Source of the DNA: an uncultured Draconibacterium sp.
GTDB lineage: Bacteria; Bacteroidota; Bacteroidia; Bacteroidales; Prolixibacteraceae
NCBI RefSeq assembly: GCF_963674925.1
Contig: NZ_OY771647.1
Location: 139,501-203,500 of the forward strand
Direction of reading: 5' to 3'
Length of the DNA stretch: 64,000 bases
Positions 8,736-18,529 of the stretch are shown here, piece by piece (the stretch's first letter is position 1; each line of letters opens with the position of its first letter). The notes beneath the pieces were generated by a model. That model was not told the origin of the DNA, made no database searches, and saw nothing but the letters and a program-made list of their open reading frames with translations. The position numbers and the translations under genes were made by a program.

Positions 8736-11700
8736 ATGCGAAAAACATTCTTTATTGTATTTCTCCTTTTTTCGTTTTCAACCCTATTTGCGCAGGATAG
8801 AATTTCTATCTCCGGCTCGGTGGTTGATCCTAACGGAATAACTCTTCCGGGAGTATCCGTTTTGGAAAAAGGAACAACTAACGGAGTTGTTACAGACATT
8901 GACGGCAATTACACATTGTCGGTAAAACAGGGAGCCACTGTAGTTTTTAGTTACATTGGTTTTTTATCACAGGAAATAAAGCCACAACAATCAGGTACCA
9001 TCAACATTCAATTACAGGAAGATGTTGTTGGCCTTGAGGAAGTGGTTGTGGTTGGTTACGGATCGATGAAAAAGGCCGATCTTACCTCTTCAATTTCCAC
9101 ACTTAAATCAGACGAACTGGTAAAAACACCTGCCGGACAGGCTATGCAGTCGTTGCAGGGAAAAGTTGCCGGAGTACAAATTGTGAATTCCGGATCGCCC
9201 GGTAGTTCACCAACAGTACGTATTCGTGGTATCGGATCATTTCCGGGAAGCAGTAATTCATCACCTTTGTATGTCGTTGACGGAATGTATTTCGACAACA
9301 TCGATTTCCTAAACCCATCCGATATCGAAACTTTATCGATTTTGAAAGATGCATCGGCATCGGCTATTTATGGAGTTAGGGCAGCAAACGGAGTGGTATT
9401 GATTACTACAAAAAAAGGTTCGTTAAACACACAAACCAGCATCACCTACGAAGGATACTACGGTATTCAGGTTCCGCAAAACGTAATGCAAATGGCCAAC
9501 GCCGAACAATTTGTTGATTACGTTTACCAAACCGGTTCGGCAGCCGACATCAGTTTTGTCGAAAATGCCATGCAGCGTTATGGCCGTAGCCGCGTGAACC
9601 CGAACGTACCAAACGTAAATACCGACTGGTATGCCGAGATTATGAAATCGCATGCCCGCCAGCAAAACCACTCGGTTTCTGTTTTGGGTGGTAACGATAA
9701 AACTTCTTATTCAATGGGAGTGAATTACTACGATCAGGAAGGATTGCTGGAAGCCGACGATTCGTACAAAAGAATGAATATTCGTGCGTCAATCGATCAC
9801 CAGGCAAACAAATGGTTAAAAACCGGGGTAAATTTTAATGTAAGTAACGGAACCCGCTATATTGCCGACGATGCAGCCTGGTTTAGTGCTTATCATGCCG
9901 TGCCGATTTTACCGGTATACGACCAACAGAATTACGATGAATTGGTAGCGCAGGGAATTGATTATCCTAGTAATTATTCAAGTGCACAATTGCTGGATTA
10001 TCGCGGTTCGCAAAACCCGTTTTTAAGTCTTGCTTATAATGATTCGCGTCAAGACATCAGAAAAATACTTGCCGGTATTTATGCCGAGGTTGACATCCTT
10101 CCAAATCTGTTAACATTTAAAAGTGCATACAATTCTTCAATGATGTTCCTGAAGGCTCGTAGTGTTGGATTGCCCTATTATATCACTAATTCGACGAGAA
10201 GAACTTTATCTTCCATTTCATCTTCGCGAACTACCAATGTAAATCAGTTCTTTGATAACACATTAACATACACCGACAGTTTTGGCGACCACAATATTAC
10301 CGCAATGGCCGGTATGTCGTACCGCGACGAGTGGTATGATTATCTGGGCGGTTCGGCCGAAGATATTCCACTGAATGAAAATGCATGGTACATCAACCAG
10401 TCGCAGTCGGAGTCATCAAAACAAGTTGGCGATAACGGAGAGCGCCTGTACGGTGTCTCGTATTTCGGACGTGTATCGTACAACTACAATAATAAATACA
10501 TTGCATATTTCACCATCCGCCAGGAAGGAACACAAAAGTACCAGGAAAAATGGGGTACTTTCCCTGCCTTTGGTTTAGGATGGGTAGTTACCGAAGAGAG
10601 CTTTATGGAAAATGTTGGTTTTCTCGACTACCTGAAACTGAGAGGTGGCTGGGGAAAACTGGGTAACGATAAAATTGCCCGCCAGGATGGAGCAAATACT
10701 ACCAATCCGGTTTATTTGGCAATCGACGATATGCAGGTTGACGGAACAACCACAACAAGCACATTTGGTTATTTGGGTTGGGAAACCGTAACCGGGACCA
10801 ATGTTGGTTTGAACGCCGAATTGTTTGGTAATCGTTTAACCATTGATGCCGACTACTTTATCCGCGACACGGAAGATGCGGCTATCCCGGTAAGTTTGAA
10901 ATTGCAATCGGGAAGTGTTTTGCGTAACGTTGGTACTATCCGTAACTCGGGATTGGAACTTGCAGTAGGCTGGCGAAACGAAATTAACAAAGATTTTAGC
11001 TACAACCTTGGCGTGAACATTTCAACACTGAAAAACGAAGTGCGCGACCTTTACGGGCAAACCTACATTAACGGAGGTTCGGCCGAGTTCAGACAACGTT
11101 CTCAGGTTGGTGAGCCACTGCTTTCGTTCTATGGCTATGAAGTAGCAGGTATTTACCAAAACGAAGCTGAAATTAATGCTGATCCGGTAGCCGTTGACAA
11201 TTCACTGGTTCCGGGCGATTTCAGGTTTGTTGATCAGAACAACGACGATGTGATCAATGACGACGACAAAGTATTCCTTGGTTCGTACATTCCAACATTC
11301 TCTTACGGTGGATTTATAGGACTGAACTATAAAGACTTTGAATTCTCGATGAATATTATGGGCCAGACAGGTAACAAAATTCTTAACCGTAAACGTGGCG
11401 AAATCATCTGGACAAACGATACCAACATCGACGCAGATTTGGCCAAGGGATTATGGACAGGCGAAGGAACATCGAACAAATATCCATCGGCTTCGGCACT
11501 ACGCCGCGGATGGAACCAGAACTTTAGCGATTACCTGGTGGAAGACGGAAACTTCTTCCGCATTCAGAACATTCAGTTGGCCTACAATATTGATGGCGAA
11601 AAGCTGTTTGGCGCAGGAATGCCCGATGCCAGAGTATTTGTAACTGCAGAAAAGCCGCTTACAGTATTTAAATACAACGGATTTAATCCTGAGGTTAACA

Positions 11701-11768
11701 ACGGTATCGACCGCCAGTTTTATCCGGTTCCGGCCGTTTATACAATTGGGGTAAATCTAAAATTCTAA
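8736..11768 (+). CDS. SusC-like TonB-dependent transporter of the glucan PUL
   Basis: Complete outer-membrane importer of 1010 residues. Signal peptide ending LFAQ, then a carboxypeptidase-D regulatory-like domain (about 24-100; GVSVLEKGTTNGVVTDIDG), the TonB-box region (VVVVGYGSMKKADLT), a plug (about 110-230; VRIRGIGSFPGSS, PLYVVDG, ILKDASASAIYGVRAANGV) and the 22-strand barrel ending in IGVNLKF. It imports oligosaccharides in a TonB-dependent way, with the SusD lid 12 bases downstream. It is the first gene of an eight-gene collinear PUL. The neighbouring GH144 and GH3 genes suggest beta-1,2-glucan oligosaccharides as cargo. Confidence 0.96.
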   Translation: MRKTFFIVFLLFSFSTLFAQDRISISGSVVDPNGITLPGVSVLEKGTTNGVVTDIDGNYTLSVKQGATVVFSYIGFLSQEIKPQQSGTINIQLQEDVVGLEEVVVVGYGSMKKADLTSSISTLKSDELVKTPAGQAMQSLQGKVAGVQIVNSGSPGSSPTVRIRGIGSFPGSSNSSPLYVVDGMYFDNIDFLNPSDIETLSILKDASASAIYGVRAANGVVLITTKKGSLNTQTSITYEGYYGIQVPQNVMQMANAEQFVDYVYQTGSAADISFVENAMQRYGRSRVNPNVPNVNTDWYAEIMKSHARQQNHSVSVLGGNDKTSYSMGVNYYDQEGLLEADDSYKRMNIRASIDHQANKWLKTGVNFNVSNGTRYIADDAAWFSAYHAVPILPVYDQQNYDELVAQGIDYPSNYSSAQLLDYRGSQNPFLSLAYNDSRQDIRKILAGIYAEVDILPNLLTFKSAYNSSMMFLKARSVGLPYYITNSTRRTLSSISSSRTTNVNQFFDNTLTYTDSFGDHNITAMAGMSYRDEWYDYLGGSAEDIPLNENAWYINQSQSESSKQVGDNGERLYGVSYFGRVSYNYNNKYIAYFTIRQEGTQKYQEKWGTFPAFGLGWVVTEESFMENVGFLDYLKLRGGWGKLGNDKIARQDGANTTNPVYLAIDDMQVDGTTTTSTFGYLGWETVTGTNVGLNAELFGNRLTIDADYFIRDTEDAAIPVSLKLQSGSVLRNVGTIRNSGLELAVGWRNEINKDFSYNLGVNISTLKNEVRDLYGQTYINGGSAEFRQRSQVGEPLLSFYGYEVAGIYQNEAEINADPVAVDNSLVPGDFRFVDQNNDDVINDDDKVFLGSYIPTFSYGGFIGLNYKDFEFSMNIMGQTGNKILNRKRGEIIWTNDTNIDADLAKGLWTGEGTSNKYPSASALRRGWNQNFSDYLVEDGNFFRIQNIQLAYNIDGEKLFGAGMPDARVFVTAEKPLTVFKYNGFNPEVNNGIDRQFYPVPAVYTIGVNLKF

Positions 11769-11780
11769 ACACTTTAAGAC

Positions 11781-13313
11781 ATGAAGAAGAAACTTTTAAT
11801 AAAATATTTTGCACCCGTATTATTAAGCGGGCTGCTATTAGTGTCGGGAATTGGATGTACCGACAAACTAGACCAACCTTTTGAAAACGAATCGTTTACC
11901 AGCGACGTAGATTATACCATTGGTGAAAATATGATTTTACCATTATTGGGAGCTTACCAGGGCTTGTATACCCGCTCGTGGGAAGAGCCGTTAACGCTGG
12001 GAATTCGTGGCGACGATGTTAATGCTGCAGGCGACCAGGTTCCTATGCAGGAACAGGATAATTATATGTACCAGGCCAGCCACTGGAATCCGAACTCTGT
12101 GTGGCAGCTACACTACAACGATATTGTAAATACATTTACTGCAATCGAAGAAATTAATAAGTACCGCGAGGCATCGGGGAACGATGCAATGGCCGATCAG
12201 TACATTGCCGAATGCCGTGTTATGCGAGCCTACCTTTACCTGAATATTGCACGAACTTTTGGTGGTTGTATTGTTATCGACCAGCTGGACAATATTCAGA
12301 ATACACCGGTAAGCAACAAAGCAGAGGTAATGCAATATATTGTTGACGAAATGACCGATGCCATTCCAAACCTTCCAGATGTTCATCCGAATAAACGTAG
12401 TGATATCCGGGGAGGTATGACCACCTACACGGCTTACGCAATCCAGGCGCTGGCATACCAGGAAATGAAAGATTATCAGGGGGTGGTTAATGCAACATCT
12501 CAAATTATCAACTCGGGCGAGTTTAAACTGGCCGACGACTTCTATCACCTGTTCAAAAAGGCCGGCAAATTGGATGATGAGAATATCATGGAATTCCAGT
12601 ATTCCGATTTCAACCAGGGTGAAGGCGACCGTTTTGGTTTTCTGTTTGCCCCATTTGGAATTGGCGGATGGACCCCCGTTGTAACCGGTGCCGGAGCAGG
12701 TTGGGGATTTTATGAACCTACTTTAAAATACATCGAATTTATGCTCGACAGAGGCGAGGTAGTTCGTCTGGAAACCAGTGTTATTTTCACGCCGGATGGT
12801 ATTACCGAACTTCGGAATGACTACGGAGACATTCCTGAGTGGATTACCAATACCAACCGCGAAGGCGATATTTTTAACAACAACGCCCGCTTAAACTTTG
12901 TAAGTGGAAAACACAGCCAGCCTTCTACCGAATTAATTCCCGGAAGAACATCATACGGAAGTAACAAAAACTTTATTGTAATCCGTTACTCCGAAATGTT
13001 GCTGACATATGCAGAAGCGCTTACCCGTGGTGCATCAAGCAGTATTTCAATGAGTGCCGACGAGGCAGTGAACAAGGTTCGCGCACGTGCCGGATTAACC
13101 AGCTTATCGGGAGTTTCCACACAAGATGTACTCGATGAAAAGTTTGCTGAACTGGCTATGGAATGGGGTACCCGCTATTACGATATGATACGTACGGAAA
13201 ACATAAGTGCCCTTTCGTATGGTGGAAGAACTTTTACCATGGGAAAAGCCTATTTGCCATTCCCGGCCGATCAGGTTGCTGAATTACCACAACTGGAAGA
13301 AGGAATCCAATAA
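11781..13313 (+). CDS. SusD-like glycan-binding lipoprotein of the glucan PUL
   Basis: Surface lipoprotein of 510 residues with lipid-attached Cys 26 (VSGIGC). It has the SusD TPR-like scaffold (YIAECRVMRAYLYLNIARTFG), a C-terminal half with the VIRYSEMLLTYAEALTRG helix, and an ending FPADQVAELPQL. It forms the SusC lid. The gap to susC is 12 bases and to the next gene 11 bases, supporting one transcript. Binding specificity is not predictable from motifs alone. Confidence 0.95.
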   Translation: MKKKLLIKYFAPVLLSGLLLVSGIGCTDKLDQPFENESFTSDVDYTIGENMILPLLGAYQGLYTRSWEEPLTLGIRGDDVNAAGDQVPMQEQDNYMYQASHWNPNSVWQLHYNDIVNTFTAIEEINKYREASGNDAMADQYIAECRVMRAYLYLNIARTFGGCIVIDQLDNIQNTPVSNKAEVMQYIVDEMTDAIPNLPDVHPNKRSDIRGGMTTYTAYAIQALAYQEMKDYQGVVNATSQIINSGEFKLADDFYHLFKKAGKLDDENIMEFQYSDFNQGEGDRFGFLFAPFGIGGWTPVVTGAGAGWGFYEPTLKYIEFMLDRGEVVRLETSVIFTPDGITELRNDYGDIPEWITNTNREGDIFNNNARLNFVSGKHSQPSTELIPGRTSYGSNKNFIVIRYSEMLLTYAEALTRGASSSISMSADEAVNKVRARAGLTSLSGVSTQDVLDEKFAELAMEWGTRYYDMIRTENISALSYGGRTFTMGKAYLPFPADQVAELPQLEEGIQ

Positions 13314-13324
13314 AACGATAAAAC

Positions 13325-15064
13325 ATGAAGACTTATAATAAATTATTTATACTTGCATTGATACTTTTTGCTTTCAATGCATGCGACCAAAACTACATCG
13401 ATGGAATATCGGCTGTAGATCCGGGAGCGGATGAAACAGCTCCACAGGTAACCATTAACTTTCCGCCCGAAGGTTACGAAATTCAAACAAACGCTGCTAT
13501 TGCTTCGGTTGATATTGATTTTGAAGTGCGTGACGATATTGAAATCGGATCAATCTCTGTAAAAATCGATGGTGCTGAAATTGCCAGCTATTCAGAATTT
13601 ATGGATTATCGTGTGGCTATGAGAACATATACCTACGATAATGTTACAACAGGCTCGCACGTATTAAGTGTAACAGCCACCGATCTCGACGGGAAAACGA
13701 CAACGGCAACTATAAACTTTGCCAAGTCGCCACCATACGTACCGCAATACGAAGGCGAAATTTTCTATATGCCGTTTAATAATGAATACAGAGACATGGT
13801 AAGTCTGAACAATGCAACCGTGACAGGCTCGCCTGGTTTTGCCCCAGGTATTCAGGGAGGAACGAGTTATTTAGGAGCAGCTGAATCGTATTTGACTTTC
13901 CCATCTGCAGGATTGGCTCAAGGAGAAGAATTTAGCGCTAGTTTCTGGCTCAAAATTGATGCTTCAGATACGCGAGCTGGAATTCTGTCAATTGCCCCAG
14001 CCGAACCAAGTAGCCCATCAGACAAACCTAGTGGTTTTGGATTTATCAGAGAAGGTAGCGAGACAAGCCAGAAATTCTTACTGCTTGTTGGTAACGGCAC
14101 CAATGCTACGTGGTTTAATCCAGGAGCACCGGCAACAATCGACCCAACCGTTCAAAACGGATGGATTCATTTTGCCATTTCTATTTCAGCTACAGAAGCC
14201 GCATTTTACATGAATGGCGAACAAGTGAGCCAGGGAGAATTCTCCGGTATTGACTGGTCTGATGTTGGGCCTTTATCAATTATGTCAGGCGATCCAAATT
14301 TCTCAGGCTGGAATCATAAAACAGAAAAGGGACAAATGGATGAATTAAGATTGTTTAATAAAGCCCTTACACAAGATGAAGTAAAAACCATTATGCTGAA
14401 AGAACAAGCCGCTTTCTATATGGATTTTAACGGAGATTATACCGATGCCATTACCGGGACGGATGCAACAGAAGTTGGAAATCCTGGTTTTAGCTATGGT
14501 AACGGAATTTCCGGAGATGCGTACCAGGGAGCTGCAGAATCGTATCTCACCTTCCCTTCTGAAGGATTGGCACAGGGAGAAGAATTAAGTACCAGCTTTT
14601 GGTTGAAAATCGACGCCTCTGATACGCGGGCTGGTATTATTAATATCGCTCCGGCAGATCCGGCAGGACCATCAGATAAACCCAGTGGTTTCGGATTTAT
14701 CAGAGAAGGCAACGAGACAAGTCAGAAATTTATACTACTCGTAGGAAATGGCACAAATGCATCGTGGTTCAATCCGGGTGCCCCGGCAACAATAGATCCA
14801 ACAATTCAAAACGGATGGATTCATTTTGCAATTTCCATTTCAGCTACAGAAGCAGCATTTTACATGGATGGAGAGCAGGTAAGCCAGGGAGAATTTCCCG
14901 GTATAGACTGGTCTGACGTTGGGCCTTTATCAATTATGTCAGGTGATCCAAATTTCTCTGGATGGAACCACAAGACAGAAAAAGGACAAATGGACGATTT
15001 GTATATCTTCCATAAAGCACTTACTCCGGAAGAGGTTACTTTAATGATGCAAGACGGTTTATAG
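13325..15064 (+). CDS. Surface lipoprotein with Ig-like domain and two near-identical LamG/ConA-like domains
   Basis: Protein of 579 residues with lipobox Cys 20 (AFNAC). Residues ~35-135 form an Ig-like beta domain (PQVTINFPPEGYEIQ...VSVTATDLDGKTT type). Two LamG/concanavalin-like domains follow, at ~147-357 and ~363-579. The two copies share long identical runs (DKPSGFGFIREG, NGWIHFAISISATEAAFYM, LSIMSGDPNFSGWNHK), so they come from a recent tandem duplication. By position behind susCD it is the likely surface glycan-binding protein (SusE/F-like) of the PUL. No catalytic residues of a GH16-type enzyme were seen, so binding is more likely than hydrolysis. Confidence 0.85.
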   Translation: MKTYNKLFILALILFAFNACDQNYIDGISAVDPGADETAPQVTINFPPEGYEIQTNAAIASVDIDFEVRDDIEIGSISVKIDGAEIASYSEFMDYRVAMRTYTYDNVTTGSHVLSVTATDLDGKTTTATINFAKSPPYVPQYEGEIFYMPFNNEYRDMVSLNNATVTGSPGFAPGIQGGTSYLGAAESYLTFPSAGLAQGEEFSASFWLKIDASDTRAGILSIAPAEPSSPSDKPSGFGFIREGSETSQKFLLLVGNGTNATWFNPGAPATIDPTVQNGWIHFAISISATEAAFYMNGEQVSQGEFSGIDWSDVGPLSIMSGDPNFSGWNHKTEKGQMDELRLFNKALTQDEVKTIMLKEQAAFYMDFNGDYTDAITGTDATEVGNPGFSYGNGISGDAYQGAAESYLTFPSEGLAQGEELSTSFWLKIDASDTRAGIINIAPADPAGPSDKPSGFGFIREGNETSQKFILLVGNGTNASWFNPGAPATIDPTIQNGWIHFAISISATEAAFYMDGEQVSQGEFPGIDWSDVGPLSIMSGDPNFSGWNHKTEKGQMDDLYIFHKALTPEEVTLMMQDGL

Positions 15065-15086
15065 AGCACTATAAGGTAGTTTTAAG

Positions 15087-15131
15087 AATTGGCCCACTGT
15101 GGTTCGCAGTGGGTCAATTCCAACTTTTTCT
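15087..15131 (+). terminator. Internal terminator/attenuator before the GH144 genes
   Basis: A 13-bp stem (15087-15099 with 15107-15119, one G-U pair) with a 7-base loop, followed by CCAACTTTTTCTTT. It lies between the LamG gene and the first GH144 gene. It could terminate a fraction of transcripts so that transport proteins exceed enzymes. Confidence 0.65.
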
Positions 15132-15164
15132 TTAATTTTCAAAAACTCTTATTTGCTGATTCTG

Positions 15165-17150
15165 ATGCGTATATTCCATAAATTATTATTCCTTTTGTTA
15201 CTTTCAGGAATGATCGTTTCCTGCAGCAAGGATGATTCCGAGGTAGAAAAACCTACTGAAGATTTGTCGGTTACGTACGCCTATATCGGCGAAACGGCCC
15301 TTACTGCAAGTGGCGAAAATGCGAATGTGCCCATCGACGAAACGATCGAAATCCGTTTTAATATAGCGGTAAATACAGTTTCTGCCGAAGCAAGCATTAA
15401 ACTTATGGATGCAGATAATAATCCATTGGCATTAACATTTTCCTATTTCAACAATAATCAGTTGGTAAAGATCGATCATCAGGATCTGGAGGAAAATGCA
15501 ACTTACACCTTAACAATTTCACCTGATTTGGAAGGGGCAAACAAAGAGCCTTTTAAAGGGCAATCGTATACCTTTTCAACACTTACAACACCATTGATTC
15601 TGGAAAGTGTGCAGATTGATGAGGTGGCTTACAATCCGTTGTCGCGAATTTTAAACATTAACCGCAAACCGGTGATCCGGCTGCAATTTAATTCAGCCGT
15701 TTCAAAAGACGATATTTCTCTTTATTCAACTTATTCCAGTAATGGGGCCTCGGTGGCTTCAACATATAATCAGGTAGACGAACAAACTATTTCTGTTGAG
15801 ATTTCGCAGGAAATGGAAGGTTTTAGTAAAACCGTTTTTGCCATTTCATCCGACATTGAAAATCGTATTGACCGGCCTTTCGAAGGGTTAGAACTGAACT
15901 TTTACACACAAGCCGATACCACTCCAAAATTCCCTTTAATTTCGGACGAGGAATTGTTAACGCTGGTTCAACGGCAAACATTCAAATATTTCTGGGATTT
16001 CGCGCATCCGGCAAGCGGATTGGCACGGGAACGGAATACTTCAGGTAATACTGTAACCACAGGAGGATCAGGTTTTGGAGTAATGTCGATATTGGTAGGT
16101 ATTGAACGCGGATTTATTACCCGTCAGCAAGGAATTGACAGATTGGAAACCATTGTCGACTTTTTAACGAATGCCGATCGTTTTCACGGCGTATGGCCAC
16201 ACTGGTTAAACGGCGAAACCGGGCAAACCATTCCGTTCAGCACAAACGACGATGGCGGCGATTTGGTTGAAACGGCTTTTATGATGCAGGGATTACTGAC
16301 TGTGAGACAGTACCTGAATTCCGGCAATTCGCAGGAATCATCTCTGATTGACAAGATCAACACCCTCTGGGAAACCATTGAATGGGATTGGTACACCCAA
16401 GGCGGACAAGATGTGTTGTACTGGCACTGGTCGGAAAATAACGACTGGGCAATGAATATGAAAATAAGAGGTTGGAATGAGGCACTTATTATTTATGTAT
16501 TAGCTGCTTCGTCGCCAACGCACACCATCGATAAAGATGTATACACCAAAGGCTGGGCGAGGGACGGCGATATGGAAAACACCAGTAACAGTACGTACTA
16601 CGGCTACACATTGCCCTTGCGTACTGACATGGGCGGACCGTTGTTCTTTTCGCACTATTCGTTCCTTGGGCTCGATCCGCGAAATCTTTCCGATCAGTAT
16701 GCCAACTACTGGAAGCAAAATGTAGTGCACTCAAAAATAAATCAGGCCTACTGTGCCGATAATCCGCAGAACTATGTTGCGTATTCTGATGAATGCTGGG
16801 GACTTACGGCCAGCGATGGCTACTCTGGTTATTCGGCGCACTCGCCCAACAACGACCGGGGCGTTCTTACACCTACAGCGGCGCTGTCATCGATGCCTTA
16901 CACACCTGAGGAATCGATGGAAGCTTTGCGCTATTTCTACTACACACTTGGAGATAAATTGTGGGGAGATTATGGATTCTACGATGCTTTTGATTTTACC
17001 AATGGCTGGGTGGCTGATTCCTACCTGGCCATCGATCAGGGGCCGATTGTAGTGATGATTGAAAATTACCGGACCAACCTGTTTTGGGACTTATTTATGT
17101 CGTGTCCAGAAGTACAATCCGGATTGACAAAACTTGATTTTACGTATTAA
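15165..17150 (+). CDS. GH144-type endo-beta-1,2-glucanase (glucoamylase-like fold) with N-terminal Ig-like domains
   Basis: Lipoprotein of 661 residues. The chosen ATG at 15165 gives MRIFHKLLFLLLLSGMIVSC with lipobox Cys 20; an in-frame GTG at 15099 is longer but falls in the terminator hairpin. Residues ~30-260 are two Big_5/SbsA-type Ig-like domains (VPIDETIEIRFNIAV; NRKPVIRLQFNSAVS). The C-terminal ~390 residues are the PF10091 glucoamylase-like (alpha/alpha)6 barrel: TFKYFWDFAHPASGLARE, GGSGFGVMSILVGIERGF, DRFHGVWPHWLNG, DDGGDLVETAFMMQGLL, YWHWSENNDWAMNM. In CAZy this family corresponds to GH144, known to cut beta-1,2-glucans. The exact substrate here is inferred. A paralogue follows after 3 bases. 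Confidence 0.85.
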   Translation: MRIFHKLLFLLLLSGMIVSCSKDDSEVEKPTEDLSVTYAYIGETALTASGENANVPIDETIEIRFNIAVNTVSAEASIKLMDADNNPLALTFSYFNNNQLVKIDHQDLEENATYTLTISPDLEGANKEPFKGQSYTFSTLTTPLILESVQIDEVAYNPLSRILNINRKPVIRLQFNSAVSKDDISLYSTYSSNGASVASTYNQVDEQTISVEISQEMEGFSKTVFAISSDIENRIDRPFEGLELNFYTQADTTPKFPLISDEELLTLVQRQTFKYFWDFAHPASGLARERNTSGNTVTTGGSGFGVMSILVGIERGFITRQQGIDRLETIVDFLTNADRFHGVWPHWLNGETGQTIPFSTNDDGGDLVETAFMMQGLLTVRQYLNSGNSQESSLIDKINTLWETIEWDWYTQGGQDVLYWHWSENNDWAMNMKIRGWNEALIIYVLAASSPTHTIDKDVYTKGWARDGDMENTSNSTYYGYTLPLRTDMGGPLFFSHYSFLGLDPRNLSDQYANYWKQNVVHSKINQAYCADNPQNYVAYSDECWGLTASDGYSGYSAHSPNNDRGVLTPTAALSSMPYTPEESMEALRYFYYTLGDKLWGDYGFYDAFDFTNGWVADSYLAIDQGPIVVMIENYRTNLFWDLFMSCPEVQSGLTKLDFTY

Positions 17151-17153
17151 CAG

Positions 17154-18512
17154 ATGAAGAAGATTATATTTCCAATAGTATTGATTGCACTGGTTTCTAC
17201 AATTGTCTTTTCTGGCTGTTCAACCGGAAACAAAAAACCAGTTGAGAAGATTCAGAAAGCCAAGATATCGCTTGAAGATTCGTTAATGGATTTAGTGCAA
17301 TACCAAACCTTTCGGTATTTCTGGGAAGGTGCTGAACCGGTTTCAGGAATGGCACGCGAACGCATTCATATGGACAATGTGTATCCGCAAAACGATCAGG
17401 ATGTGGTTACACTTGGTGGTTCAGGTTTTGGCGTAATGGCCATTTTGGTTGGTATCGAACGCGGATTTATCACTCGCGAGCAGGCACTGGAACGTTTTCA
17501 ACGAATAGTGGCTTATCTAGGTAAGGCCGATCGTTTTCATGGTGCGTGGCCACACTGGCTCGACGGACCAACCGGAAAAGTAAAGCCGTTTAGCAAAAAA
17601 GATGATGGCGGCGATTTGGTAGAAACGGCTTTTATGATCCAGGGATTACTGGCAGTTGCCGAATATTATACAGGAGGAAACGAAGCCGAACAACAGCTGG
17701 TTGCCGATATTCAGCAACTGTGGGAAGACGTGGAATGGGACTGGTACACACAAGGAAAAGATGTGCTGTACTGGCACTGGTCGCCCAATTATGGCTGGGA
17801 TATGAATTTCCCGGTGGGTGGTTACAACGAGTGCCTGATTATGTATGTTCTGGCAGCTTCGTCGCCAACGCATCCAATTTCGCCCGCTGTTTACGACAAA
17901 GGCTGGGCGCTTAACGGAGACATTGCAAAAGACACTGTTTACTACGGATTAAGTACCGTTCTTAACTTTTACGAACACAACGACGATCCGATCGGACCAC
18001 TGTTCTGGGCACATTACTCATACCTTGGGCTGAATCCGAAAGGGCTAAAAGACAAGTACGCCGACTACTGGAAACTGAATGTAAATCATGCCACAATTCA
18101 TTATCGTTATGCGCTTGATAATCCTAAAAATTTCAAAGGTTATGGCGAAAATCAGTGGGGATTTACTTCAAGTTATTCCATGCGCGGTTATGCAGGTCAC
18201 CGCCCGGGCAAGGGTGACTTAGGCGTTATCTCGCCAACGGCAGCACTTTCATCGTTTCCATATACTCCGGAAGAGTCGATGAACTTTCTGAAATACCTGT
18301 ATCTGGATGCCGATTCTCTGGTAGGGAAATACGGTCCGTATGACGCCTATAGCCAAACAGAAAACTGGTATTTGCCACGTTATCTGGCTATCGATCAGGG
18401 GCCAATTCCGGTGATGATTGAAAATTACCGAAGCGGACTTTTGTGGAACCTATTCATGAAAAACGAAGACGTGCAGGCAGGGCTAGCGAAGTTGGGATTT
18501 GAAACACCGTAA
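17154..18512 (+). CDS. Second GH144-type endo-beta-1,2-glucanase, single domain
   Basis: Lipoprotein of 452 residues with lipobox Cys 22 (VFSGC). It consists almost only of the glucoamylase-like catalytic barrel and lacks the Ig-like domains of its upstream neighbour. It shares the motifs GGSGFGVMAILVGIERGF, DRFHGAWPHWLDG, DDGGDLVETAFMIQGLL and YWHWSPNYGWDMNF, so the two genes are paralogues, probably from tandem duplication. An insertion (HMDNVYPQNDQDV) near residue 65 and the absence of the N-terminal domains suggest a different location or chain-length preference: for example, the first enzyme reaching out at the surface and this one close to the membrane. That division of labour is an inference. 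Confidence 0.85.
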   Translation: MKKIIFPIVLIALVSTIVFSGCSTGNKKPVEKIQKAKISLEDSLMDLVQYQTFRYFWEGAEPVSGMARERIHMDNVYPQNDQDVVTLGGSGFGVMAILVGIERGFITREQALERFQRIVAYLGKADRFHGAWPHWLDGPTGKVKPFSKKDDGGDLVETAFMIQGLLAVAEYYTGGNEAEQQLVADIQQLWEDVEWDWYTQGKDVLYWHWSPNYGWDMNFPVGGYNECLIMYVLAASSPTHPISPAVYDKGWALNGDIAKDTVYYGLSTVLNFYEHNDDPIGPLFWAHYSYLGLNPKGLKDKYADYWKLNVNHATIHYRYALDNPKNFKGYGENQWGFTSSYSMRGYAGHRPGKGDLGVISPTAALSSFPYTPEESMNFLKYLYLDADSLVGKYGPYDAYSQTENWYLPRYLAIDQGPIPVMIENYRSGLLWNLFMKNEDVQAGLAKLGFETP

Positions 18513-18529
18513 CAAATAGAATTAGGAAA

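Noticed and set aside
15099..15164. GTG start for the first GH144 gene
   Set aside because: It would lie inside a terminator hairpin and place a polar prefix before the signal peptide; ATG 15165 gives a normal lipoprotein.
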